Part shown: positions 20,246 to 30,855 of the stretch, piece after piece
Layout of the letters: every line of letters starts with the position of its first letter
Position numbering within the stretch: the stretch's first letter is position 1
From: DALYLB01 sp033763135
GTDB taxonomy: Bacteria; Acidobacteriota; Blastocatellia; RBC074
Assembly: GCA_033763135.1 (NCBI GenBank)
Contig: JANRKY010000219.1
Coordinates: 1 to 64,000 of the forward strand
Direction: 5' to 3'
Length of the DNA stretch: 64,000 nucleotides
The notes under the pieces: model-generated
Databases searched by the model: none
The model's input: the letters and a program-made list of their open reading frames with translations, nothing else
Told to the model about the DNA's origin: nothing
Translations under genes and position numbers: made by a program

Positions 20246-20381
20246 AAATCAGACCAGGAACATTCAGACGGTGAAGAATAGACAGGATTCACAGGATTTT
20301 TCAGGATGGACGGGATTGCCCGCCAATGCGGAATCCTGTGAATCCTGAAGAATCCTGTCCATTCCTATCTGCTCTGATTTA
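20246..20381. repeat. Second inverted-repeat element, ACAGGATT words
   Basis: Directly next to the previous element, TAAATCAGACCAGGA opens at 20246 and TCTGATTTA closes near 20381. Between them, ACAGGATTCACAGGATTTTTCAGGAT on the left pairs imperfectly with ATCCTGTGAATCCTGAAGAATCCTGT on the right. It has the same architecture as the other elements in this window but a different word. Confidence 0.75.
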
Positions 20382-20417
20382 GAACGCCGGGATGCGCCCA
20401 TCGCTCGTCAGCGCCGC

Positions 20418-21053
20418 CTATCTCACCAGATGCCGATCATAGCCCCGGGCGATCAGCTCCTGCCCCGCCTCCCAGACCTCGCCCGGCATCTCCTGCTCGA
20501 TCTGAAACCCGCGCGCCGGATAGAGGCGGATTCGCTGCAGGTCTCCCACCATGATGTTGATCACGAGATCCCGCGGCAACTCCGGCGTCGGATAGTCCGC
20601 AAACGCGATCGGCGGCGAAGAAACGATCACCCGCTTCCCCGGCCAGACCTTCATGAACGTCGCATACGCCCGCCGCTCCATATACGGCTTCTGCACAAGC
20701 AGAATCCGCGCCGGATCCATCCCCCGCTCCGCAAGCGCCCGCCGGCTGAACGCCACATTCTCCCCCGTATTGGTCGACTCCGCCTCGATCAGAATCGCGC
20801 TTTCCGGCACCCCTCGCCCCCGCGCCACCTCCGCGAACATCTCCGCCTCCGGCTTTCGAAATCGCTCCCGCGTCAACACCCCCGCATTCCCCGACATCAT
20901 CACCCACGGCGCCCATCCCGCCAGATACAGATCCGCCGCATGCCCCGCCACCCGCAGATCATTGCTCCCCAACGCCAGTATCAGATCCGCCCGCTCCAAC
21001 TCATGATGAAGCTGATGGTACTCCCAGATTCGCCGCGCCAATTCATCGATCAT
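20418..21053 (-). CDS. YdcF/DUF218-family protein
   Basis: This 211-aa protein matches the ElyC/SanA/YdcF family. It has DLILALGSNDLRVAGHAADLYLAGWAPWVMMSG at the N-terminus, the loop EAESTNTGENVAFSRRAL with the family Thr-x-x-Asn pattern, and ILLVQKPYMERRAYATF. The fold is Rossmann-like; some members bind S-adenosylmethionine, but the biochemical role is not established. There is no signal peptide or TM helix, so this is the soluble YdcF form. Nothing in the neighbourhood suggests a pathway. Confidence 0.85.
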   Translation of the reverse strand: MIDELARRIWEYHQLHHELERADLILALGSNDLRVAGHAADLYLAGWAPWVMMSGNAGVLTRERFRKPEAEMFAEVARGRGVPESAILIEAESTNTGENVAFSRRALAERGMDPARILLVQKPYMERRAYATFMKVWPGKRVIVSSPPIAFADYPTPELPRDLVINIMVGDLQRIRLYPARGFQIEQEMPGEVWEAGQELIARGYDRHLVR

Positions 21054-21332
<279 letters not shown>

Positions 21333-21396
21333 AAAAATCGTTCGGAGATTCGCCTTTGGGCCATCCGGCCGGGAGGCGAAACTCCGAACGATTTTT
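21333..21396. repeat. Near-perfect 23-bp inverted repeat
   Basis: AAAAATCGTTCGGAGATTCG... at 21333-21355 is complementary to 21373-21396 with one or two mismatches and a 17-bp loop rich in GGCC. T-runs on both sides would let it act as a terminator in either direction. Its core resembles the GTTCGGAGTTCCGCC arm at about 38187-38203. Confidence 0.75.
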
Positions 21397-21500
21397 TGTA
21401 GAGGGAGTAAGGAATCCCCACGAGGAGAAGAAGAGAGTTTGGAGGAGGCTCTTCGTTCTCGTCGTGAGAGATTCCGGCTCGCGATCAAAGGCTCATTCGC

Positions 21501-21614
21501 TTAAAAAGCGTGCAGCAGATCCAGGAGGAAGAGCATGAGCATGAGCAGAATTGCGGCAATCATGATCAGGAAAAACGGTCCCGATCCTTCTCTGGTTGTC
21601 CTTCTCGTAGCCAT
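21501..21614 (-). CDS. Possible small single-helix membrane protein, 37 aa
   Basis: The frame reads a short basic, polar start (ATRRTTREGSG) followed by one continuous hydrophobic helix of about 20 residues (FFLIMIAAILLMLMLFLLD) and ends HAF. This is the shape of a bacterial small membrane protein. AGGGG lies 9 bp before the ATG at 21612-21614. An overlapping plus-strand frame (21535-21660, 41 aa) also has AGGAGG in front of it. Only one is likely real, and the hydrophobic profile favours this strand. Confidence 0.4.
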   Translation of the reverse strand: MATRRTTREGSGPFFLIMIAAILLMLMLFLLDLLHAF

Positions 21615-21911
21615 TTCCGTGTGCCCCTGTGAAAACAGCTTCAAAGATCAAATACTCTGAAGTTTAGGTTGACTGAGATGCAGGGTCGAACGAGGTTCGG
21701 CCACTGCGAGCAATGCGTTCCGTAAAGCGAGGTGAAGGTTGCGGGAGCCATCGGTTCGGGATGGCCAGGATCCCGGGGCGCAACGGCCTGTTTCGCCGGA
21801 TGATTCCGCGCAACGGTTGATCTTTGCGTCCCGCGCGTGAATTTCGTTCTTCGTCGAAGCGTCGACCAACCCGCCGATTTGCCGGTCTGCCATCAGGAAA
21901 AGGAGGAAATA

Positions 21912-22034
21912 ATGGCAATGATGAGCCTGCTCTCCGCGAGGGGGCAGGCCGAATGGTTCCGGGCAAAATCGGACGGGGCGACGCGATCTCGAAGACGAGT
22001 TCGCGTGCAGTTCGCCTTCCAGCCCGACAGGTGA
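21912..22034 (+). CDS. Possible small protein, 40 aa, with strong ribosome binding site
   Basis: AGGAGG at 21901-21906 is spaced 5 bp from the ATG. The 40-residue product has a basic middle (ATRSRRRVRV) and ends FAFQPDR. The stop codon lies in the loop of a perfect 10-bp GC-rich hairpin. No homologue is recognised. The combination of ribosome site and hairpin is better than chance would usually give in a gene-poor stretch, but expression is unproven. Confidence 0.35.
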   Translation: MAMMSLLSARGQAEWFRAKSDGATRSRRRVRVQFAFQPDR

Positions 22035-22048
22035 GGGGCCTGTCGGGC
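22022..22048 (+). terminator. Perfect 10-bp hairpin at the end of the small ORF
   Basis: GCCCGACAGG at 22022-22031 and CCTGTCGGGC at 22039-22048 pair exactly with a 7-nt loop. No T-tract follows, so termination would be weak or factor-dependent. Confidence 0.4.
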
Positions 22049-22909
22049 CTCGTGCGGCACTCCGCGGCGTCGCATTCCATCATTTTCCGACGCGAGGAGG
22101 CGCGGCGGAACGAACGGAAACGGATCAGCGAAGTTCGAATGTAACTCGTGTTGTTGGGGCCGAAGCCCCTGGGCGAAGTTGCGGGCTCGGCGGCAGGCGG
22201 GGTGAGGCCTGCTTGTTCCATCTCATCGACAACGATCGGGCAAATGACGAGCCGGTCGGACTGCGGCCGCTTTCCCCGGGCATCGGATCCTGCCGCGCGC
22301 GCGCGGCCGGTTCTTTCCGGGAAGATTCTGATTGGCATGCTGTCGTATGGCATCGATATCCTGTCTGCACCTGTTCCCTTCCGGAATTCCGAACGATCGG
22401 TTACGGGTGCACCAACCAAACTCGTCGTTGCAAAGAGCGAGCCTGTCTGCTCGGCAATGAGGGCCGATGATCTCTTGATCTCTCCCTCTTCACGATCTTT
22501 CCCACATTGAGGTTGCGATTTGCGCAATGTACGGGCGCCGGCTGTTCTGTCTCGTTCCCGGCGTACCGCCACAGGTCTGAATGCCGGCGAGTGGGTTGGA
22601 GGAGCGCCGACAATCGGAGAGTACAAAAAAGTCTCTCCGGGGTCAACACCTAAAATCCCAATAAGCCCTGTTCACGCAATAATTTACGCGTCGACAGCGC
22701 TATTCCTACACGCCCCTACGCAGCCTTACCCCAGATCCATTGACGTCTTACAGAGAATCCTACGGCTCGATTAATTCGGGGAGAAAAGCCTTAATGTGAT
22801 GAAGGAAGGAGGGCGTCATCCGGCAACCGCGGTCGTCCGACAATCTCTTTTGGGTCTGCCGGAAACGCCGTCCAGAGGGACAGCGCGAGCGCGGTGGAGC
22901 GACGGGCAC
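22049..22909. other. Intergenic region with no supported gene
   Basis: Open frames here are arginine- and proline-rich with no domain or credible ribosome site. A short GGGGCCGAAGCCCC hairpin at about 22156-22169 and an AT-richer patch at about 22620-22790 are the only visible structures. The stretch lies downstream of argH (minus strand). Confidence 0.5.
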
Positions 22910-24289
22910 TCAACTCAATTCGGCGCGGGCGCGAGCCAGTTCGCCGCGAACCTGGTCGGGCGCGGTGCCTCCCGTGACGCTTTTTGCGGCGAGGGAGCGG
23001 TCGAGACTGATGGCCGGGAAGAGGTCGTCGGTGAAGAGCGGCGAGAAGCCGCGGTATTCGTCGAGGGTGAGCTGATCGAGCTGGCGTCCCTGTCCGAGGG
23101 CGAAGACGACGATGCGGCCGATGACATCGTGCGCCTTGCGAAATTCGAGCCCCTTGCGAACGAGATAATCGGCCAGGTCGGTGGCGTTGGTATAGTCGCT
23201 GATGGCCGCCGCGCGGGCGCGTTCGCAGTTCAGCTCGATGTTGCGCAGGACCGTGGACGTGACGATCAGCGAATCACAGAGCGTATCGATCGTGTCGAAG
23301 AGGGCCTCCTTGTCCTCCTGCAGGTCCTTGTTGTAGGCCAGCGGGAGCCCCTTGGCGAGCGTCAGCAGGGCGGAGGCGTGTCCGAAGACGCGGGCCGATT
23401 TGCCGCGAATCAGCTCCATCGAATCGGGATTCTTCTTCTGCGGCATCAGGCTGCTGCCGGTCGAGATGGCGTCTCCGAGCTTGAGCAGCCCGAACTCCTG
23501 CGTCGAATAGATGATCACGTCCTCGGCCAGCCGGGAGAGATGCATCATGGTCAGCGCGGCGGCCCCGGCGAACTCGATGATGTAGTCCCGATCGCTGACC
23601 GCGTCGAGGCTGTTGCGGGTGACGCCGTCGAACCCCAGCTCCGCAGCCATCCATTCCCGGTCCACCGAGAATCCGGTGCCCGCAAGCGCGCCGGAACCGA
23701 GAGGCAGCAGATTAAGGCGCTTCGCCACATCCCGAAGGCGATCGCGATCGCGGGAGAGCATCTGAAAATAGGCGAGCAGAAAATGGGCGAAGAGAATGGG
23801 CTGCGCCTTCTGAAGGTGGGTATAGCCCGGCAGGGCCTCGTCCGGGTAGCGCTCCGCAAGCTCGATCAGCGCGAGCTGGGTCCCGCGAATCGTCCGATCC
23901 ACGCGAACGATCTCTTCCCGAAGAAAGAGGCGCGTGGCCACCGCGACCTGATCATTGCGGCTCCGCCCGGTGTGCAGCTTGTATCCCGTGGGACCGATCA
24001 GTTCGACCAGGCGGGACTCGATGAAGGAATGAACATCTTCCGTCGCGGCGAACTCGGGCCGTTCGAGATAACCCGGTTCGGCGGCCATCTCGGCGATCCG
24101 CCCAAGCCCGGTCGTGATCGACGCCGCCTCCGCCGCGTCGAGGATGCCCGCCCTCCCGAGAGCCCGGGCATGAACCCCGCAGGCCCGCAGATCCGCAAAG
24201 ATCAGCCGGCGATCAAATCGAAAACTGGCATTGAACGCAGCAAAGTGTCGATCAGTTTCACCGGTGAACCGGCCTCCCCAGAGGTTCAT
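22910..24289 (-). CDS. argH: Argininosuccinate lyase
   Basis: This 459-aa enzyme catalyses the last step of arginine synthesis, splitting argininosuccinate into arginine and fumarate. It starts with the typical NLWGGRFTGETD. It contains DVHSFIESRL, HTGRSRNDQVA (substrate loop), TGYTHLQKAQPI-type TH motif (here PGYTHLQKAQPI) and the superfamily signature GSSLMPQKKNP at about 279-289, which carries the catalytic Ser. Length is normal. No other arg gene is adjacent, so it is a stand-alone locus followed by a long gene-poor stretch. Confidence 0.95.
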   Translation of the reverse strand: MNLWGGRFTGETDRHFAAFNASFRFDRRLIFADLRACGVHARALGRAGILDAAEAASITTGLGRIAEMAAEPGYLERPEFAATEDVHSFIESRLVELIGPTGYKLHTGRSRNDQVAVATRLFLREEIVRVDRTIRGTQLALIELAERYPDEALPGYTHLQKAQPILFAHFLLAYFQMLSRDRDRLRDVAKRLNLLPLGSGALAGTGFSVDREWMAAELGFDGVTRNSLDAVSDRDYIIEFAGAAALTMMHLSRLAEDVIIYSTQEFGLLKLGDAISTGSSLMPQKKNPDSMELIRGKSARVFGHASALLTLAKGLPLAYNKDLQEDKEALFDTIDTLCDSLIVTSTVLRNIELNCERARAAAISDYTNATDLADYLVRKGLEFRKAHDVIGRIVVFALGQGRQLDQLTLDEYRGFSPLFTDDLFPAISLDRSLAAKSVTGGTAPDQVRGELARARAELS

Positions 24290-24318
24290 ATGTAATCAGA
24301 ATTCCCGCGATGAGGCGG

Positions 24319-24446
24319 GCTAAATCAGGCCAGGAACCATTCGGACAAGAGAACTCAACCACGGGGGACACGGGGCCCCGAAAATGGTTGATCCCCGTGC
24401 TCCCCGGGGTTGTGTTTCCGTCCGAATGTTGCCGGGTCCGATTTAG
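24319..24446. repeat. Nested inverted-repeat element, CACGGGG words
   Basis: Outer arms CTAAATCAGGCCAGGAACCA... (24320 on) and its imperfect complement ending GGGTCCGATTTAG (to 24446) enclose inner arms at about 24357-24377 and 24392-24413 made of CACGGGG words. The right arm contains the stop codon of the next gene. The outer arm is shared with the element at 20246-20381 and partly with the one at 36413. Confidence 0.8.
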
Positions 24447-25537
24447 TTCGTCTTTCCCATGACGTGGTTTTGAATCAGTTTGACGACCAGATCGGCTTCC
24501 GCCCGGGTCTTGCTCCCGGGCGCGAGAATAAAGGGCCTCCGCGAGCCCTCGACAGTGACCATCACCAGAAAATAGTTCGCGGCCGTGATGTTCGCGAGCT
24601 CCTTGATCTGGGGCCCGTTCACCGTGGCGAGCGTCTTGTTGCTCGGATCGGTCAATGCAACCTGCCCCGGACGAATCCGCAGCCAGCCGGTCCGCGCGTC
24701 TTCCCAGTCCGTCCTGCCGTTTCGCAGGCGCCCCATGCGACGCCATTGACTGTCGAAGGAGATGCGCACCACTGCCGCGCCATTGAGTTTGATGGCCGTC
24801 TCCATCGCCTTTTCCGCCTTCTCGACATCGCTCTTGTTGTAGAGATAGAGAATGCCCAGTTGCTCGAAGGTCGTGGGGCGGGCCGAATCGTCCTTCGCCA
24901 GCTCCTCCAACTTCGCGATGGCCTCGTCAATGGTCGCCGGCTCGTTCTCGCGAATGCTGAAATAGATCTTCTGGAATCGCTCATTGTAGACGTTGGTCGT
25001 CAGCCCCAGCCGGTTCACGGTCAGGGTGAAGGGCGTGGCGGGAGCGCCCGCCGCCGCCATCACGCGAAGGCGATACTCGCCATCAGCCGGGAGCCCTCCG
25101 GTCTGCGTGTTGACCTTGAACGTCCCCGGCCCGGCATCGCGCGCGACCGCCACCTCGGCCTTGTTCGCATCGACGACCTGGACCAGCAAGTCTGTATTCT
25201 CGCTCTCGATCTTGAAGTTCAACCAATCATCGGCCCGGGCATTGAGAATGAACTCCTCATAGAGCCCGCCGCCTGGCGCCTTGTCCGAACTCTTCGGATC
25301 GATGCGCGCCTTGAGCGCCTGGTTCAGAACGACCGTCGGCGTCGCCGGAACGGCCGGCGCTGCCGGCTTCGCCGCCGGTTTGGCCGCTCCGCCGCCCTTG
25401 GGCGCCGGCGTCGGCTTCGGCGCCGGCGTCAGTTTCCCCTCGCCCCCCTGCGCGCGGACAAAGACCGGGGTCGCGATAATGGCGAAGAGACTGATGACGA
25501 AAACAACAAAGCTCTTGAATACAAACGGTCTCTTCAT
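24443..25537 (-). CDS. Exported protein with pre-peptidase-like beta domain
   Basis: This 364-aa protein has a signal peptide (KSFVVFVISLFAIIATPVFVRA). An Ala/Pro/Lys-rich linker runs at about 45-75. A beta-sandwich resembling bacterial pre-peptidase C-terminal (PPC) domains follows (EFILNARADDWLNFKIESENTDLLVQV; DGEYRLRVMA). After that comes a helical part that may be TPR-like (ATIDEAIAKLEELAKDDSARPTTFEQLGILYLYN). The C-terminal ~100 residues are unassigned. The start at 25537 is the one that opens the signal peptide. It is encoded after the kinase gene on the same strand, 67 bp downstream, and could be in the same signalling unit. Confidence 0.7.
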   Translation of the reverse strand: MKRPFVFKSFVVFVISLFAIIATPVFVRAQGGEGKLTPAPKPTPAPKGGGAAKPAAKPAAPAVPATPTVVLNQALKARIDPKSSDKAPGGGLYEEFILNARADDWLNFKIESENTDLLVQVVDANKAEVAVARDAGPGTFKVNTQTGGLPADGEYRLRVMAAAGAPATPFTLTVNRLGLTTNVYNERFQKIYFSIRENEPATIDEAIAKLEELAKDDSARPTTFEQLGILYLYNKSDVEKAEKAMETAIKLNGAAVVRISFDSQWRRMGRLRNGRTDWEDARTGWLRIRPGQVALTDPSNKTLATVNGPQIKELANITAANYFLVMVTVEGSRRPFILAPGSKTRAEADLVVKLIQNHVMGKTN

Positions 25538-25604
25538 AACGACATCTCCATATCTATTCTGCTCTGAAAGCACAATTGGGGGGTCAGATTGGAAATTGAG
25601 AATC

Positions 25605-28139
25605 TTATTTGACGTCCTGCGCGCAGCGAAATCCAGTCTGGTCGTACTCGGGGGCGCGCCCTTTCGGCCAGCTGTCGCGCGAGCCGGGCCAGCCGACCCG
25701 CAGCGTGGCGGTCGCCTTTTTGCCGGAGCTCAGATACGAGCCGCCGCGAATGACCTTGAGGTTGGTGAAGCCCGCGGGAGGCGCCTCGATCGAGCCGCCC
25801 GGATACTCCCTGTAATCGCTCGCCGTCCACTCCCAGACATTGCCCGACATATCGACCACGCCGAACGGACTGGCGCCGAGCACAAACTGCCCGACAGGCA
25901 TCAATTCCCGCGTCTCGCCCTCCGTGTTCTTGACGTTGGCGGTGTCGGGCATCCAGTTTTCCCCCCAGGGATAGAAGCGGCCATCGGCGCCGCGCGCGGC
26001 GAATTCCCACTCCTCTTCGGTCGGCAATCGCTTGCCGGCCCATTCGGCATACGCCGTCGCCTCCTCCCAGCTGATGCCGGTCACGGGGAGCTTCTCGGCA
26101 TTCTCGGGAAAACGATTGTCGTTCCACGCGGGAGGCGCGGGGCTTCCCGTCGCGTCGATATATTTCTGATATTCCTCGTTGGTTACCTCGGTGCGATCGA
26201 TGAAGAAGGGCTTGATGGTGACCGTGTGCGCGGGGCGCTCGTTGGGTTCGCCGTCATCTCGGCCGGCGCGAAAGGCGCCGCCGAGAACGTAGACCATGCC
26301 TTCCGGCGCGGCCTGTTCCGGATAAGCGGAGGTCGCCACCGGGCTCGCCGCCGCCGATGCCACCGCCGCCGGCGTCGCCGTCGCCTGCGCTTCCTGCTTG
26401 TCGCCCGAGCCGCCAAGCATCCACCATCCCAGCGCCGCCAGGATCACCACGCCAACGGCCCCGCCGGCAATCAGCGGCATGCGCGAAGACGCGGCCGCCG
26501 CCGGAGCAGCCGGTCTGGCCGGCGGCGCGGGCGCAGGCGCCGGCTTCGGACTCTCGATCCGAGCCTCGCTCTTCTTCTCTTTTGCTTTTTCCCTGGACTC
26601 CCTGGGCTCTTTGGGTTTTTCAGCCTTCTTTTCCGGCTTCGCCGCGGGAGGCGTCGCCGCCGGCGGCTCGGGCGCGAACGGATCGGTGCGAAGCGCGTCG
26701 GTCTTCGCGGCAGTCTTCGGCGCGGGCGGTTCCTGCTTGGGCGCCTCGGCGGGCGGCGAGGGCGGGAGAACCTCGGTCGGCGGTATGGCCTGCGTTCGCA
26801 GCTCGTCTCTCGGAGGCCGCTGCTCCATGGTCTGATGCGGCGACGAGACCAGGCCCGTGGACGGGTCCCGGAACTGCTCGGTGGAGGCCGGCGAGACCAT
26901 CGTGTCGAAACTCTCCGGCGACGGGCTCGCGACCCGATTCGCCCCCGTCTCCTGCGGTCGCGAGATCACCTCCGTCTTCGACTCCTTCGCCAGGCGCATC
27001 GTGTCGGAATCGACCTGCGGCTGTTCCCCGCTCCGACTCAACAACTCGCTGCCCACTTCGCTGCGCACCGCGGCCTCGAATTCGCGGGCCAGTTCGAGCG
27101 CCGTCTGCTGCCGCGCGCTCGGCTCCTTCTCCAGCGCACGAAGCACGACCCGCTCGACCGACTCCGATACGCTCGGCTGCAGCTCCCGCAGCGGACGCGG
27201 CTTCTCCGTCACATGCTTGATCGCCACGCCGGTCGGCGTCTTGGCCAGAAACGGCGCAACGCCCGTAAGCAGCTCATACAGCACCACGCCGAGACTGTAG
27301 ATGTCGGAGCGCGCATCGGCCTCTTCTCCCTGGCATTGCTCCGGCGCCATATAGTGCGGCGTCCCGATGACGGTCCCCACGTTGGTCAGCCGCTGCTCCA
27401 TGCTCAGCGTGTCGAGCGCCTGATCGCGCAGCTTCGCGATCCCGAAATCGAGGATCTTGACGTGATCCGCGCCGTCGTTCGAATCGAGCAGAATGATGTT
27501 GTCCGGCTTGATGTCCCGATGAATGATCCCGTTTCTGTGCCCCGCGTCCAGCGCCGCGCACGCCTGCCGGATAATCCCGTAACAACGCGGCGAACTGACC
27601 GTCCCGTCGTCGATCAGCAATTGCCGGAGGCTCCGCCCCAGCAGCAGCTCCATGACGATATAGGCCGTGCCGTCCGTGTCCTCGCCGAAATCGTGAATCA
27701 CGACCGCGTTCGGATGATGCAGCATCGCCGCCGCCCGCGCCTCTCGATAAAAACGCTGCCGGGACTTCTCGTTTTCGACCACATCCGCCCGAAGAATCTT
27801 GACCGCGACCGTGTCTCCAATGTGAAGCCGCCGCGCCCGATAGATCTCTCCCATCCCGCCGCTCCCGATCACCTGATCGAGCTGATACCGGCCGCCCAGC
27901 ACGCGGCCAACCTGCGCGCCAATCGCCTGCAACGGCAGCGTCGCTCCGGAAATCGTCGAAAACTCCGCCCCGCCGGTCCCCGGCGCAATGCGCGTCTTTA
28001 ACTCTTCGGAAGATGCGGACGTGCTGCTCTGGGGAGTCTCCAGGGGCGTCTCTCGCGTGGATATTTTGGTGGCGCCGCAGGCATCGCATTGTGTTGCGCC
28101 TGTCGTCAGTCTCTTGCCGCAATTTGTGCAGAACGTCAT
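25605..28139 (-). CDS. Membrane Ser/Thr protein kinase with zinc ribbon and FGE-sulfatase domain
   Basis: This 844-aa protein starts with a zinc ribbon (C4-x2-C7 ... C18-x2-C21). A Hanks-type kinase domain follows at about 80-340, with GSGGMGEIYRA glycine loop, VAVKIL lysine, HRDIKPDN catalytic loop, DFGIAKL and APEQ. A long Pro/Ala-rich linker leads to one TM helix at about 553-574. The outside part (about 612-844) is a formylglycine-generating-enzyme-like domain (GMVYVLGGAFRAGRDDGEPNERPAHTVTIKPFFID; VDMSGNVWEWTASDY). FGE-like domains in such kinases are generally treated as sensors rather than enzymes. The start at 28139 was chosen because the zinc ribbon begins there. Confidence 0.9.
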   Translation of the reverse strand: MTFCTNCGKRLTTGATQCDACGATKISTRETPLETPQSSTSASSEELKTRIAPGTGGAEFSTISGATLPLQAIGAQVGRVLGGRYQLDQVIGSGGMGEIYRARRLHIGDTVAVKILRADVVENEKSRQRFYREARAAAMLHHPNAVVIHDFGEDTDGTAYIVMELLLGRSLRQLLIDDGTVSSPRCYGIIRQACAALDAGHRNGIIHRDIKPDNIILLDSNDGADHVKILDFGIAKLRDQALDTLSMEQRLTNVGTVIGTPHYMAPEQCQGEEADARSDIYSLGVVLYELLTGVAPFLAKTPTGVAIKHVTEKPRPLRELQPSVSESVERVVLRALEKEPSARQQTALELAREFEAAVRSEVGSELLSRSGEQPQVDSDTMRLAKESKTEVISRPQETGANRVASPSPESFDTMVSPASTEQFRDPSTGLVSSPHQTMEQRPPRDELRTQAIPPTEVLPPSPPAEAPKQEPPAPKTAAKTDALRTDPFAPEPPAATPPAAKPEKKAEKPKEPRESREKAKEKKSEARIESPKPAPAPAPPARPAAPAAAASSRMPLIAGGAVGVVILAALGWWMLGGSGDKQEAQATATPAAVASAAASPVATSAYPEQAAPEGMVYVLGGAFRAGRDDGEPNERPAHTVTIKPFFIDRTEVTNEEYQKYIDATGSPAPPAWNDNRFPENAEKLPVTGISWEEATAYAEWAGKRLPTEEEWEFAARGADGRFYPWGENWMPDTANVKNTEGETRELMPVGQFVLGASPFGVVDMSGNVWEWTASDYREYPGGSIEAPPAGFTNLKVIRGGSYLSSGKKATATLRVGWPGSRDSWPKGRAPEYDQTGFRCAQDVK

Positions 28140-28297
28140 GGGTGATCGTTGCCCTTCGCAGAAATCTGGTCCATCATCCGCGCCTACGGTCGGTTGTGTG
28201 CTCGGGAGAAAGAGCCGAAAAGAAATGCGCTCGTAGTCTAAAACAAAATGATTCAGATGCAAACCGATTCCGTTCTCCGCAGAAATGCCGCGATGCC

Positions 28298-28326
28298 TTT
28301 CGAAAATCGGTTTCCCTTGGTATAGT
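28298..28326 (+). promoter_or_regulatory. Candidate promoter for gpmA
   Basis: TATAGT at 28321-28326 is a good -10. TTTCGA at 28298-28303 is a poor -35 at 17 bp. The AT-rich divergent gap between the kinase and gpmA supports a promoter here. Confidence 0.35.
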
Positions 28327-28392
28327 GCGAATTCATTACCCTAAAAAATCGGATCATAATTATTGATCATTCATAGAAGGAGTATCTTTTTG

Positions 28393-29139
28393 ATGAAGAC
28401 GCTTGTCCTGTTGCGCCACGGAGAGAGCGACTGGAATCGCGAGAATCGTTTCACCGGCTGGACCGACGTCGACCTGAGCGAAAAAGGGGTCAACGAGGCC
28501 GTCACCGGGGGACAGGAGCTGCGGAAGGCGGGCTTTACGTTCGATGTGGCCCACACCTCCCTGCTCAAGCGCGCGATCAAGACGCTCAATCTGGTGCTCG
28601 ACGAGATGGACCTGCACTGGATTCCGGTCCACAAGACATGGCGGCTGAATGAGCGCCATTACGGCGCCCTGCAGGGCCTGAACAAGGCCGAAACAGCGGA
28701 AAAGCACGGCATCGAGCAGACGAATATCTGGCGCCGAAGCTATGATATTCCGCCGCCCGCCCTGACCATCGACGATCCGCGCCATCCCGGCAAGGACCCG
28801 CGATACGCCTCGCTCTCCGCCGATGAACTGCCGCTGACCGAATGTCTGAAAGACACGGTTACCCGCTTCCTGCCTTACTGGCACGAGACAATTGCCCCTG
28901 CTCTGCTGGAAGGTCAGCGCGTGCTGGTCGCCGCTCATGGCAACAGCCTTCGCGCCCTCGTGAAGTACCTCGACAACGTCTCCGATGAAGAGATCGTCGG
29001 CCTGAACATCCCGACCGGCATCCCCCTGGTCTATGAGCTGACCGATGATCTCAAACCAATCCGTCACTATTATCTTGGCGACCCTGAAACCATCAAGAAG
29101 GCGACCGAAGCAGTCGCTGGACAATTGAAGCAGAAGTAA
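28393..29139 (+). CDS. gpmA: 2,3-bisphosphoglycerate-dependent phosphoglycerate mutase
   Basis: This 248-aa enzyme interconverts 3- and 2-phosphoglycerate in glycolysis. It has the phosphohistidine motif LLRHGESDWN (His9), LNERHYGALQGLNKAETA with the acid and substrate loop, RRSYDIPPP, and the second His in VAAHGNSLRALVK. All family residues appear intact, so it should be active. AAGGAG precedes the ATG at 28393; the frame is open 10 codons upstream but lacks a ribosome site. A cofactor-independent isozyme gene follows directly on the same strand. Confidence 0.95.
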   Translation: MKTLVLLRHGESDWNRENRFTGWTDVDLSEKGVNEAVTGGQELRKAGFTFDVAHTSLLKRAIKTLNLVLDEMDLHWIPVHKTWRLNERHYGALQGLNKAETAEKHGIEQTNIWRRSYDIPPPALTIDDPRHPGKDPRYASLSADELPLTECLKDTVTRFLPYWHETIAPALLEGQRVLVAAHGNSLRALVKYLDNVSDEEIVGLNIPTGIPLVYELTDDLKPIRHYYLGDPETIKKATEAVAGQLKQK

Positions 29140-29235
29140 TTCCGCACCACAGGCGCAGACGGGCTTGATTCGGCAGACGGCCAATCAGGCATCAATGCCC
29201 GCTGCCCACCTGCGGTCCGACTCCCCACTTTTGTG

Positions 29236-30844
<1,609 letters not shown>

Positions 30845-30855
<11 letters not shown>

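Noticed and set aside
17068..20247. 1,059-codon plus-strand open frame
   Set aside because: It is antisense to the ROCO gene. The opposite strand has clear LRR and GTPase motifs, and this frame is only a product of high GC at third codon positions.
21535..21660. 41-aa plus-strand ORF with AGGAGG in front
   Set aside because: It overlaps the minus-strand small membrane peptide, which has a much more protein-like profile. The AGGAGG is also the complement of Leu codons of that peptide.
21664..22626. 320-codon minus-strand open frame in the gene-poor stretch
   Set aside because: The product is Arg/Pro/Ser-rich with no hydrophobic core, no domain and no ribosome site. Likely chance in GC-rich DNA.
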